Made by a program: the position numbers and the translations under genes. A stretch of DNA of 64,000 nucleotides from positions 1-64,000 of the forward strand of contig NZ_PEGF01000003.1 in assembly GCF_002742635.1 (NCBI RefSeq), read 5' to 3'. Origin of the DNA: Caulobacter sp. X (GTDB lineage: Bacteria > Pseudomonadota > Alphaproteobacteria > Caulobacterales > Caulobacteraceae). The notes below the pieces were generated by a model. The model worked only from the letters and a program-made list of their open reading frames with translations, was not told where the DNA came from and did no database searches. Shown here in pieces: positions 19,286-28,354 of this stretch. How positions within the stretch are numbered: position 1 is the stretch's first letter; each line of letters opens with the position of its first letter.

Positions 19286-20068
19286 GTGATCATCGAGGCC
19301 ATGCGCGAGAAGCTCGGGCTCCTGAGCCATCTTCGCGGCGTCACCGCCGAGGCGTTGGCCGAACGCCTCGATCGCAGCAAGCAGACGGTCTCAGGCTGGG
19401 CGAACGGCACGAGGACCTCAGCGCCGGGCGAGACGCCCGAGGCGATGCTTCAGCCTCTGGCTGAGGCGCTGGCCGACATTGTCGACGCCCTGACGATCGA
19501 CCAGGCCAGGGACCTTTGGCATGGTCCGCTCGACGCCTTCGAGCGGGCGATCCGCGATGCGGCGGATCCGCGCCTGGCCGACGTCCTGGCCAATGCGCCG
19601 CGCCGCAAGATGCTGACCTTCCGCAAGCTTGCCTCAGGCCAACGGCATTTGGTGCGATTCCGGCGCCAGGAGCCGGACTGGCCAGGATTGCGCGCCTCCG
19701 TCGGCGACTTTTTCGAACTGGACATCGACGGCCCCTTCGGCGGCTGGTTTATCCTCCTCATCAGCAGCCCCGTCGGACTGCATCTTGCCGAACCGATCGC
19801 GGGGCAGGGCGGGCGACTGGACAGCCGTGGTTTTGGCCGCGTGCCGGGCCCGGCCGGCAGCGCCGATTTCGGGCCGCCGGCCGGCCTGCATGAGTTCATT
19901 CTTCTCGCTGGAGAGGGGCCCGCCAGTTTCACGGTGGGGGACCGAAGCGACGAAGACGAGACGCCATTGGGTCAGTTCGAACAGGACCAGCTGGCGCGTG
20001 AACTCGTCACGCTGGCCCGCGGCCGCCCGTGGTCGAAGGATGCGATCCAGGTGATGGTCGAAGATTAG
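19286..20068 (+). CDS. HTH transcription regulator, divergent from the dioxygenase operon
   Basis: About 260 residues from GTG 19286 (AGGGGGA ten bases upstream; TTG 19280 and ATG 19301 are alternatives). An Xre-like helix-turn-helix (VTAEALAERLDRSKQTVSGWANGT) is followed by a long C-terminal region with glycine-rich beta structure and no known motif. The 129-base gap to the dioxygenase gene is a shared promoter region, so it is the likely regulator of the 19156-15391 operon. Confidence 0.6.
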   Translation: MIIEAMREKLGLLSHLRGVTAEALAERLDRSKQTVSGWANGTRTSAPGETPEAMLQPLAEALADIVDALTIDQARDLWHGPLDAFERAIRDAADPRLADVLANAPRRKMLTFRKLASGQRHLVRFRRQEPDWPGLRASVGDFFELDIDGPFGGWFILLISSPVGLHLAEPIAGQGGRLDSRGFGRVPGPAGSADFGPPAGLHEFILLAGEGPASFTVGDRSDEDETPLGQFEQDQLARELVTLARGRPWSKDAIQVMVED

Positions 20069-20184
20069 AGCCGCAAGGCCATGTCCCGGGCTGACCCGGA
20101 CGCCACGCTTTTTCGCGGACATTTCCGTGTGCGTGCGGCCCCGACTCAGGGCGTCTTGGGCGCGGGTCGGAGCGGCAGGCGGCG

Positions 20185-20571
20185 ATGGGCGAGAGACGAT
20201 CGGTCAAGGACCAAAACAATGCGTTCGCCAACGCCGCGGTCATCGCGATCGAGAGCGTAGCCCATCCCTTGACGACGACCGAGTTCGGCATCGACCAGGA
20301 GGTTTTGACCTTCAACACAAAGGCAGGCACGGTCACGCGCCGCGTCCCTGGGCCTAAAAGTCCGGCGCCGATCAGTCCTCAGTTCAAGTTGGTGTTCGTG
20401 TCAGTGCTGGTGATCACCGGCGTGACCGGCCTTTTCTTCCTCGCTTCGTCGATGATGTTGGGAGCCCATCCGACGCCGCTTCAGAGCGCGGCCCTGGAAT
20501 GGTCGAAGACCATCGCCCAGATGGGCGTGGGCGCGATCTTCGGGCTGCTCGGCGGCAAGGTCACTAAGTAG
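20185..20571 (+). CDS. small membrane protein
   Basis: 128 residues: a soluble N-terminal 65 residues, then two hydrophobic helices (FVSVLVITGVTGLFFLASSM and a glycine-rich QMGVGAIFGLLGG at the end). No family recognised. It precedes the HEPN-motif gene by 228 non-coding bases, so co-transcription is possible but not shown. Confidence 0.5.
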   Translation: MGERRSVKDQNNAFANAAVIAIESVAHPLTTTEFGIDQEVLTFNTKAGTVTRRVPGPKSPAPISPQFKLVFVSVLVITGVTGLFFLASSMMLGAHPTPLQSAALEWSKTIAQMGVGAIFGLLGGKVTK

Positions 20572-20798
20572 CCCATGGGCGCTGTCACCGCGCCGTAGGC
20601 CAGCCTGACGGTCCCCTGTCGCCAGCGGCTATGATCGCCGTCCGCGTGCGCCACAACCCAAACATGGTCCGCGTCCGCGTTCGGCGCCACAACCTTGGCC
20701 TTGCGGTGCGATCGCGCGGGGCGTGACCGAAATAGCCTTCAAGCTTGGCATTGCAAGCGCCACGCCGACGATCCACCTTCGGGGCAGGGGAGGGCCTG

Positions 20799-22034
20799 AT
20801 GACGTCGCCGAAGAGACCTTGCTGCCTTGACGTCCAGGCGTGGCGGACGCCAACGCGTGCAGAGCACTTGGCCTATGTCGGCAAGCTCAAGGACAAGACC
20901 TCATCGGAGAGCGCAGCGGGCGCCAAGGGCGATGCGCTCAGCGTCCGGCATCACCTGAGCACGCTGGACATGTATTGCTATCTCATGGCGCGCTTCGGAG
21001 CGCCCAACGGCATCCAAAGCTTCCTGCGCCGCGACGACAGCGACAATCTGGTCCACTGGGACTTCAACCTGAAGGCCGGCGCGGCGGACGTCTACATCAT
21101 AGCCACCTCGCGCGAGGTTCATTTCATGATCGCCGAGCCCATGGCCGACGCCGACTGGAAGGCCCTTATCCTCGCGCTGAAAGCGGATTTCGCCCGGGTC
21201 GGCCCGGAGAAGAAGACCATCCTGGACGGTCTTGAGAAGTGGTCTCTGTTTCCCAACAAATACGTGGCCATCGCCGGGCTATGCGCCGACCATCACGCCG
21301 TCATCACCGACGTCCTGGCCGGCGGTGACCCGTTTGAATTCGACGGCCGATCCGCCGTCGCAGCGCATCGGCCTGAAGACGATGAACCGGGCAAGACCCG
21401 CATGGTCGAGTCTCCCGACGCGGCGCTGTATGGCGCCTGTTTACAGCTGGCGCTCCTGACCCCGATCATGGCCGAGGCCTTCATCAACATGGTGATCCTG
21501 GTGCTGTGCCGTCCGGAGGTTCGGACCGACAAGCGCCGCTACGACGCGTTCATCCGCGAGCAGATCGACCTCAAGATCGCGGACCTCTCCTACAAATGCC
21601 GGGGTTTCGCCACAGCCGTCGACATGAAGTCCGACGTCGCCAAGGCCTTCAAGCGCGTCATGGACAAGCGCAACAATTCCATTCACGGCAACATCGATCC
21701 GGTCCGCGAAGGCATCGAAACCGTGTACTTCGACGGCAAGCGCCCGCTCTATCCCGAAGGCGGCGACCACATAGGCAAGTTCAAGGCCTCGCTGGCCAAA
21801 CACTACCGGCCGCTGGACGCCGTGGCGGACTACGAGGCCACCCACATGATGCTTGTGGAGATCATCGAGGCGCTGGAGCCGAACCTTCAACAGCAGCTCT
21901 GGACGATCCTGGGCGATGCCTATCCGGGTTACGACGAACGTCGTCAAAAGGTCGGCAAGCTGTTTCCCGACCACTATGTCGGCGGCTACCTGCAGGGAAT
22001 GCGCTATGACGACGACCTCGAGGTCGAATGGTGA
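20799..22034 (+). CDS. HEPN-motif protein of unknown function
   Basis: 411 residues from ATG 20799, preceded by GGGGAGGG; the frame is open to 20745. The C-terminal helical region contains RNNSIHGN, that is Arg291-x4-His296, the catalytic signature of HEPN ribonucleases, embedded in the usual context (FKRVMDKRNNSIHG). The N-terminal 200 residues are unfamiliar. A membrane-anchored partner gene starts 16 bases downstream. An RNase effector or a non-catalytic HEPN role are both possible. Confidence 0.55.
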   Translation: MTSPKRPCCLDVQAWRTPTRAEHLAYVGKLKDKTSSESAAGAKGDALSVRHHLSTLDMYCYLMARFGAPNGIQSFLRRDDSDNLVHWDFNLKAGAADVYIIATSREVHFMIAEPMADADWKALILALKADFARVGPEKKTILDGLEKWSLFPNKYVAIAGLCADHHAVITDVLAGGDPFEFDGRSAVAAHRPEDDEPGKTRMVESPDAALYGACLQLALLTPIMAEAFINMVILVLCRPEVRTDKRRYDAFIREQIDLKIADLSYKCRGFATAVDMKSDVAKAFKRVMDKRNNSIHGNIDPVREGIETVYFDGKRPLYPEGGDHIGKFKASLAKHYRPLDAVADYEATHMMLVEIIEALEPNLQQQLWTILGDAYPGYDERRQKVGKLFPDHYVGGYLQGMRYDDDLEVEW

Positions 22035-22049
22035 CGGGCCCGGCCTGAC

Positions 22050-23693
22050 GTGACGCTCGACGGTATCCTGACGGTTCTGGGCCTGCTGGCGGCGATCTAC
22101 GCGGTCATGTCGCCCGTGCAGCGCCTTCAGGCGCGCCTCGGCATGGCGGCGCAGCTGAGCTTGGCCACGCTCGCGTTCGGCGCAGCAATCTACTTGGAGT
22201 TCTTCGATTGGGCGGGACGGCCCTGCTGGCTGTCGGCCGATCTCTGTCGCCTGATCACGTTCCACGAGAACGGCATCAAGCCCAACCAGGTCGCGTTCCT
22301 CGTGCTGGTGGCTTGGATGCTGGGCGCCTTCGTTCTGCATCGCGTCTCGCGCCCTGGAACGGACGCGCTGCCGACGTTGCAGCGTCTGGTCGAGAAACTG
22401 CTCTACGAGCGACGGGAGGCCGAACTTGTCGACGCCATCGCGCCGTCCCTGCCGATGATCGGCCAGGTCGCTCGGCGGCGCCTGCGTCGGCAAAAGCTCG
22501 CCGACCAGTTCTGGATCTGGCGCAACCGCCACACGCCGCGGGGGCAAATGCGCGCGATGCTCACCGGTCAGCCGGACTTGCCCGACACCGGCTGGTCAGC
22601 ATGGCGGCGAGCCCTTCCCCTGGTCGGCTGGGCTGGTGTCTGGGCGCCGTCGATGAAATGGGCCGAGACAATCGGGCGCGACCTGACCCAGACGTTCTAC
22701 ACTTCGCCGGCGCTCCTGGACTTCACCGTGGCGCTGCGGCCCTATTTCGGGCTCGCGCTCTTGGAAATGGACGGTGTTCGGGTTGGCGACTACGCCGACC
22801 GGTTCCTGGGACGTCTGATCGCCACGCCGTCGAGCATCCTCTATGCGGAACTTGAGGAGAGCCAGGTTCTGACGGGCGTTCCTCAACGCTACCAAATCTC
22901 CGAGCGCGCGCGCCTGCTTCGCTACCTCTTCGACGATGTGACCCGCGCTCAACGGCTCGGCGCCTGGACCCCTGTCGGCAACCACGTCCTGGCGCTGCTT
23001 CAGCCGGAGACCGACCCGGTCTATCGGCTTGCCCTCAATCGTCCGGCCAACCGCTTCGAGGCCGACAGCTTGAAGGACCCTACCTGGGCGGCGCTTTCGT
23101 TTTTCGACATGATGGTGACCGAGGCGGTCTTCCAGGACGTCGCCGACACCATGTGGCTGGCCTACTGGCCCGACATCGTCAAAGGCCTCGTCCAGGCCCA
23201 CGATCAGTCGGCCGCGGAAGCCCGCCTCGATGAAGAGTTTTCGACCTTCGGCGCGCGGCTGCTCTACGAGATCTTCGAGACCTATGTGAAGTGGATCCGC
23301 CTGGCGCCGAGTCGGCCGGAGGGCTCGACGCACCACTACCTCGACGCTGCCCAGCTAGAAGAACCGACCAATAGCGTACCGCAGGCGGCGCTGCGCTGCA
23401 TGGCCATCAGTCTCAAGCACGTCGTCGACAGCCTCTTCCTCGACGCCGAGATCAAACAAAGCATCGTCGGCTACCTTGTGAGGCGGATCGGCGATCTCGG
23501 TTGGGGTGCGGGCGACCAGTATCTGAAGGACAATTTCGTCCAGGCCCTGGTTACGGGCGCCAGCCTGTCCAAGGCCGGCGGTTCGGCCTATCGGGCCGCG
23601 CTCCTTGACGTCGTCGCCGGTCTCGACCCGGAGGAACGGTATCGTGCCACCGTGGTAGTCGAAGCCCTGCGCGAACGCCAAGCAGGCGGATAG
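22050..23693 (+). CDS. membrane-anchored protein, partner of the HEPN-motif gene
   Basis: 547 residues from GTG 22050. Three hydrophobic helices lie in the first 110 residues (ILTVLGLLAAIYAVM, LSLATLAFGAAIYL, VAFLVLVAWMLGAFVL). About 430 cytoplasmic, mainly helical residues follow without a recognised domain. The 16-base spacing to the preceding gene indicates one operon. The pair reads as a soluble RNA-binding or RNA-cutting unit plus a membrane sensor or anchor; this is inference. Confidence 0.5.
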   Translation: MTLDGILTVLGLLAAIYAVMSPVQRLQARLGMAAQLSLATLAFGAAIYLEFFDWAGRPCWLSADLCRLITFHENGIKPNQVAFLVLVAWMLGAFVLHRVSRPGTDALPTLQRLVEKLLYERREAELVDAIAPSLPMIGQVARRRLRRQKLADQFWIWRNRHTPRGQMRAMLTGQPDLPDTGWSAWRRALPLVGWAGVWAPSMKWAETIGRDLTQTFYTSPALLDFTVALRPYFGLALLEMDGVRVGDYADRFLGRLIATPSSILYAELEESQVLTGVPQRYQISERARLLRYLFDDVTRAQRLGAWTPVGNHVLALLQPETDPVYRLALNRPANRFEADSLKDPTWAALSFFDMMVTEAVFQDVADTMWLAYWPDIVKGLVQAHDQSAAEARLDEEFSTFGARLLYEIFETYVKWIRLAPSRPEGSTHHYLDAAQLEEPTNSVPQAALRCMAISLKHVVDSLFLDAEIKQSIVGYLVRRIGDLGWGAGDQYLKDNFVQALVTGASLSKAGGSAYRAALLDVVAGLDPEERYRATVVVEALRERQAGG

Positions 23694-23733
23694 GCGAGAG
23701 GCGCCACGCGCTGGGTGACGTCGTTCGCCGAAT

Positions 23734-23752
23734 CCATCCACAGTTATCCACA
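23734..23752 (+). promoter_or_regulatory. DnaA boxes upstream of dnaB
   Basis: A perfect DnaA box TTATCCACA (23744-23752) follows a 7/9 match CCATCCACA (23734-23742), ten bases apart and so on the same helical face. They lie 30-48 bases before the dnaB start. DnaA control of this dnaB, or a small initiation region, are both possible. Confidence 0.55.
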
Positions 23753-23781
23753 CCTCGCTTTAGAGCGCCGTGAGGTCGTCG

Positions 23782-25299
23782 ATGACTAGTGCCGCGCGTG
23801 CCGTCGTTTTCGAACCGGATCCCGTATCCACGCCCACGATCAACGCGGCTCCCCACAACATGGAAGCCGAGCAGGCGCTGCTCGGGATCCTGCTCTACGA
23901 CAACGCCGCCTACGAACGGCTGACCGACAGCCTGCAGGGGCGCTGCTTCTACGAGCCCTTCCACCAGCGCCTGTTCCAGGCGGTCGAGACCCATGTCCGC
24001 AAGGGCCAGCTGGCCGAGCCGATCCTGCTGGCCGACGAGTTCAAGGCCGATCCGGCGTTCCAGGAGCTGGGCGGCCTGCGCTACATGGCCGACCTGGTCG
24101 ACCGCGCCCCGCCGGCGGCCAATGCCGGCGACTATGCCCGGGTGATCTTCGACCTGTCGTTGCGCCGCGAGTTGATCCGCATCGGCGGCGACATCGCCAC
24201 GGCGGCCCAAGGCGGCAACGAGGAAAAGCGCACCGCCCGCGACCAGATCGAGGCGGCCGAACAGCAGCTCTACAGCCTGGCCGAAAGCGGCGCGGCCTCG
24301 TCCGGCTTCGTGTCGTTCGGCGACGCCCTGCGCGGCGCGGTCGAGATGACCGCCGAGGCCTACAGCCGCGACGGCGGCATGTCGGGCGTCTCGACCGATC
24401 TGATGGACCTGGACCAGAAGATCGGCGGCCTGCACCCCTCCGACTTGATCGTCCTGGCCGGTCGTCCCTCGATGGGCAAGACGGCGCTGGCGACCAACAT
24501 CGCCTTCAACATCGCCAAGAAGTACGCCTACGAGATCCAGCCTGACGGCACCAAGAAGACCGTCCAGGGCGGGGTGGTGGCCTTCTACTCGCTGGAAATG
24601 AGCGCCGAGCAGCTGGCCCTGCGTATGCTGGCCGACGCCTCCGGCGTGTCGGGCGACAAGCTCCGCAAGGGCGAGATCGACGCTTCGGAGTTCGGCCGGG
24701 TCCGCGACGCGGCCATGGAGCTGCAGGAAGCGCCCCTCTTCATCGACGCCACCGGCGGCATCTCGATCGCCAAGCTGACCGCCCGCGCCCGTCGCCTGAA
24801 GCGCCAGGTGGGCCTTGATCTGGTCGTGGTCGACTACCTCCAGCTGGTCACCGGCTCCGACCTCGGCTCGAATGCCAATCGGGTCGCCGAGGTCAGCCAG
24901 ATCACCATGGGCCTCAAGGCACTCGCCAAGGAGTTGGCCTGTCCGGTCATCGCCCTGTCGCAGTTGTCGCGAGAAGTCGAAAAGCGACCAGACAAACGAC
25001 CCCAGCTCTCCGATCTTCGGGAGTCGGGCTCGATCGAGCAGGACGCTGACATGGTCTGGTTCGTTTATCGGGAGAGCTACTACGTCGGTCGCGCCGAACC
25101 GCGCGAGGGCACACCCGAACACCTGACCTGGCGCGACGAGATGGACCGCCTACAAGGCCTGGCCGAGGTGATCATCGCCAAGCAGCGTCACGGCCCTATC
25201 GGCACCGTGCGTCTGTCGTTCGATAGTGACACCACCCGCTTCGGCAACCTTGCCCGTGACCACCACTTCGCCCAGGGCCGACAGGGGCATGACGACTAG
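23782..25299 (+). CDS. dnaB: replicative DNA helicase DnaB
   Basis: 505 residues from ATG 23782 (GAGG six bases upstream; GTG 23770 is also in frame). The N-terminal DnaG-interacting domain begins at PHNMEAEQALLGILLYDN. The RecA-like ATPase domain has Walker A GRPSMGKT (227-234), Walker B VVVDYLQL, and the conserved LSQLSREVEKR...LRESGSIEQDAD. It unwinds DNA at the fork. Usual neighbours of chromosomal dnaB (rplI, alr, radA) are absent here, so it may be a second copy tied to a mobile or plasmid-derived segment. Confidence 0.92.
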   Translation: MTSAARAVVFEPDPVSTPTINAAPHNMEAEQALLGILLYDNAAYERLTDSLQGRCFYEPFHQRLFQAVETHVRKGQLAEPILLADEFKADPAFQELGGLRYMADLVDRAPPAANAGDYARVIFDLSLRRELIRIGGDIATAAQGGNEEKRTARDQIEAAEQQLYSLAESGAASSGFVSFGDALRGAVEMTAEAYSRDGGMSGVSTDLMDLDQKIGGLHPSDLIVLAGRPSMGKTALATNIAFNIAKKYAYEIQPDGTKKTVQGGVVAFYSLEMSAEQLALRMLADASGVSGDKLRKGEIDASEFGRVRDAAMELQEAPLFIDATGGISIAKLTARARRLKRQVGLDLVVVDYLQLVTGSDLGSNANRVAEVSQITMGLKALAKELACPVIALSQLSREVEKRPDKRPQLSDLRESGSIEQDADMVWFVYRESYYVGRAEPREGTPEHLTWRDEMDRLQGLAEVIIAKQRHGPIGTVRLSFDSDTTRFGNLARDHHFAQGRQGHDD

Positions 25300-25426
25300 G
25301 CCTAGCGCTTCGGCCGGAACGAGCGCGCCTCGTTCGCGTCGGGGAGCCTTTCAGCGCCCGCGTCCCGCAGAAGATTGACCAACCTGCTGAGTCCGCCTCA
25401 ACGTCGTTGCGAACATGGAGCCACCG

Positions 25427-25729
25427 ATGGCCGACGCGTCAGATTTCCTGCCGACCAGCTTCACCCCCGTCGAGGAAGAGGTATTCGGGAAGGCCTACTG
25501 CAAGACGTGCGACCGCAAGCACTTTGACGATGCTCGCGCCTGGGCCCACCAGCATGTACGTGAGACTGGCCACGCTGTGGAGCTTCATTTCGGCTACGAC
25601 GTCCGCGACGAGCACTGGATGGCCAGGCTGCCCTATGAACGCCTGGCCGAGCTGGAGAAGCTGGTCGCCGATCCGCAGTCGGCGCGCGCGCTAGCCAGCA
25701 AACTTCTGAAGGGGGACGACGAGGGCTAG
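25427..25729 (+). CDS. small zinc-finger-like hypothetical protein
   Basis: 100 residues from ATG 25427 (GGAG six bases upstream; ATG 25415 also in frame). CKTCDRKHFDDARAWAHQHVRETGHAVELHF resembles a C2H2-like zinc knuckle followed by a helix. No further domain. It lies 127 bases after dnaB on the same strand. Confidence 0.5.
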   Translation: MADASDFLPTSFTPVEEEVFGKAYCKTCDRKHFDDARAWAHQHVRETGHAVELHFGYDVRDEHWMARLPYERLAELEKLVADPQSARALASKLLKGDDEG

Positions 25730-25773
25730 ACCATCGCCCTGGCCGCTTCCCCGAAATTCCGCCGCCGAAGCGC

Positions 25774-26137
25774 CTACCAGTCCCGACGCTCGGCGGACTG
25801 GTCTTCCCGGACCGCGTTGGCCTCATAATAGGCGGCCACGCGCTCCAAAACTCTGCCCATGCGGGGAAAACGGTGACCCACCTTTCTCGCCTCGTCACGG
25901 TAGCGTTGGACCAGAACCCGCTCCTGGGCGCCGTGGCGGCTCTTCTACGCCGCTCTCTGGATCAGGTCGTAAGACAAGCTTCAGAAGGCGCATGAAGAAG
26001 TCAGGCTCCGTCGCCATGGCCTTCTTGAGGCGACAGCGCGGTCTGTCGGACCAATTGGTCGACGGAGATGGCTTGGCCCTCTTGGAACCTGTGCCCCGCG
26101 AGCCCGATCGCAGGCAACGCCCGGCCCGACGCCACAA
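25774..26137 (-). pseudogene. decayed hypothetical gene with stop and frameshift
   Basis: On the minus strand NWSDRPRCRLKKAMATEPDFFMRLLKL continues in one frame to about 25960. A different frame then reads SYDLIQRAA, a stop codon, and KSRHGAQERVLVQRY...AAYYEANAVREDQ to a stop at 25774. The two halves fit as one protein broken by at least one indel and one nonsense codon. The family is not recognised. The 135 bases to the next gene are AT-richer and may hold its promoter. Confidence 0.4.
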
Positions 26138-26272
26138 TTTTCAGACAGCAATCGCCCGCGCGCCCAAAAACCACTTGCATGGTTTACGAGCGAAAGGCCA
26201 AGCTTAAACCCTGCCGAGTAGTGAGTGCGAGTTTGTCAGTCACGGGCCCGCGGGCCTAGCAATCGGTGAACA

Positions 26273-28165
26273 ATGCCCGGACCTTTGCTGCAGGCCCACG
26301 TCGACTACCTTGCCGACTTACTGGCGACTGACCGTTTAGTTTTGTTCGTTGGCGCGGGCATCTCCCGCCAAGCGATCCCCAAGAAGAACATCGACCCCAC
26401 CGACCAGATGCCGCTCTGGAAGGATCTGGCGGAGAAAGTCGCCCGTGAAACCGGCGAGGACATGTCTGCGTATAATGGCAACATCCTGGACCTGTTCGAC
26501 GCCATCAAGGCGAACCAGTCGCGGATGACACTCGAGGAGGCCGTGCGCCGCGCCATCCCCGAAAACGACTTTGATCCGTCACCAGCGCATCTCGAGCTCG
26601 CAAAGCTTCCCTGGCATACCGTTTACACGACCAATTACGACAACCTTCTATCCCGGGTGTTGGGCGAGAAGACAGTTGTAGACACCGATCAGAAGTATGA
26701 GTGGATGGCGCGGGAAGACGGGAGTCGCCCACGCCTTATCCACCTCCACGGAACATTGGACAATCTTGGAACGCTGACCGGCTCTGACTACTCTCTTTGG
26801 CCGGAGAAGAACCCGCTCGGCTATGCGAACCTAAAGAACGTCGCGCTGAACAAGACCATCCTCTTCGCCGGCTATTCATTCTCCGATCCACACCTGATGT
26901 CAGGCCTCCTGCCTTGGATCCGGACAGCGATGACCGGCCGAGGAAAGCGCCACTATGCGTGGATGTGGCGGATCAATGCCGAACAGCGGACGTTGCTCGA
27001 CAAGCGCGACGAAATCACAGCCCTTCCGATCGAAAACGACGAGGACTGGGTCAGAGCCTTCGCCCAGCTCGGCGAGGCGCTGAAACGGCGCCAGGCCATT
27101 TCGCCACCTCGGCGGAAGGAAGCGCCTCGCCCGAACGGCGCACCGACGCCCTCGTTCGATCGCGCGATCGTCAACGGCTACAAGCTCTATTTCCACCGCA
27201 CTCGTCGCCAGATGACAGTGAAGCGCCTCAGCCAGCTGACAGGGATCGACGCACGCGAAATCAACAATCTCGAACAAGTGAAAACAAAGGTCTCCGCATC
27301 GGCGAAGTGCTTTGGGTCAATACAGCGGGAAAATCTTGCTCGGCTTGAACACGCGCTGGAATGTATTGGGGAACTCGAATTTGGCCGTCCCGACGATTTT
27401 CTTGCGACCTACATTTTATACTACACGGTGAACCGGGGCGTAGTGAAGGCCTCCAGTACGACGAAGCCGCTGGACTTCAAGCCCCAAACCAAGGCGGTCG
27501 TTTTCGACTTTGGAGGCACCCTTGCCCTCTCCAGCAGCGAGCTTAGCACTTGGGAGCGCATCTGGGCTTCGGTGGGCTATCAGATAGAGGATGCCGCCGA
27601 GCTGCACCGTCAGTTTCTTGCAAAAAAGATCACTCACCAAGAGTGGTGCAATCTGACCTGCACAAAGCTACGCGAGCGAAATTTCGGCCGCAAAGAAATG
27701 AAGTCGATTATCGGCGATATATATCCTGTCGCCGGACTTCCTGAAACAATCAAGACTCTGCACGACGCCGGCATCGCCCTATATGTCGTATCAGGCTCCA
27801 TTAAGGAGATCATCTCCAACGTCATTGGAGACGCAACCTATAAGCTGTTCAGCGAGGTCAAGGCCAATGAGTTCATTTACGACGACACGGGCGTCATAAA
27901 GGAAATTCGTGGCCATCAGTTCGACTTCGAGGGCAAGGCGCATTTCATCACCAGGGTGATCGAGGAGCAGCGGTGCGCACCGCTGGAAGTCCTGTTCGTG
28001 GGCAATTCCCTAAACGATAGCTGGGCAAGCCGGTCAGGCGCGCGGACACTGTGCGTGAATCCCAGCAATGTCGATCACAGCAACACGCTTATCTGGACGG
28101 ACTATATCAAAAAGATGGTCGACCTGTCGGAGATCATGCGGTTCGTGAACGGCAAGGCCGCGTAG
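26273..28165 (+). CDS. SIR2 - helix-turn-helix - HAD phosphatase fusion protein
   Basis: 630 residues, cytoplasmic. Residues 15-270 are a SIR2-like NAD domain: VGAGIS (26-31), PLWKDLAEKV, VYTTNYDNL (117-125), LIHLHG (155-160) and FAGYSFSDPHL, the form found in defence NADases. Residues 303-345 resemble an HTH (MTVKRLSQLTGIDAREINNLEQ). Residues 408-600 are a HAD fold: nucleophile Asp412 in FDFGGTLA, VVSGS (505-509), Lys555 and GNSLND (577-582). The general-acid Asp of motif I is Gly414, so the chemistry may differ from ordinary phosphatases. Composition looks less GC-rich than its neighbours. The standalone position suggests a one-gene system; defence is an inference. Confidence 0.75.
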   Translation: MPGPLLQAHVDYLADLLATDRLVLFVGAGISRQAIPKKNIDPTDQMPLWKDLAEKVARETGEDMSAYNGNILDLFDAIKANQSRMTLEEAVRRAIPENDFDPSPAHLELAKLPWHTVYTTNYDNLLSRVLGEKTVVDTDQKYEWMAREDGSRPRLIHLHGTLDNLGTLTGSDYSLWPEKNPLGYANLKNVALNKTILFAGYSFSDPHLMSGLLPWIRTAMTGRGKRHYAWMWRINAEQRTLLDKRDEITALPIENDEDWVRAFAQLGEALKRRQAISPPRRKEAPRPNGAPTPSFDRAIVNGYKLYFHRTRRQMTVKRLSQLTGIDAREINNLEQVKTKVSASAKCFGSIQRENLARLEHALECIGELEFGRPDDFLATYILYYTVNRGVVKASSTTKPLDFKPQTKAVVFDFGGTLALSSSELSTWERIWASVGYQIEDAAELHRQFLAKKITHQEWCNLTCTKLRERNFGRKEMKSIIGDIYPVAGLPETIKTLHDAGIALYVVSGSIKEIISNVIGDATYKLFSEVKANEFIYDDTGVIKEIRGHQFDFEGKAHFITRVIEEQRCAPLEVLFVGNSLNDSWASRSGARTLCVNPSNVDHSNTLIWTDYIKKMVDLSEIMRFVNGKAA

Positions 28166-28354
28166 CGTAATTCAAGAACCGACGGCCGACCCGAGCGTAT
28201 TGCCCCTCGAAGGCCAGTACGTATTATTTCCGATAATGTTTATTAGACGCAAAATACGTGTAGTCGCCATTTAGTAATGTCACCGGCGTGCCTGTTAGAA
28301 ATGGCACCCTCCCGCATTTTGCGAGGGAGGCCCTCCAAAGTGGCGTTGCACTTC

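Noticed and set aside
19478-19486. ATTGTCGAC, a further copy of the operator core
   Set aside because: It lies inside the coding region of the HTH regulator far from the agar genes and lacks the following A(C)A(W)T half; treated as chance.
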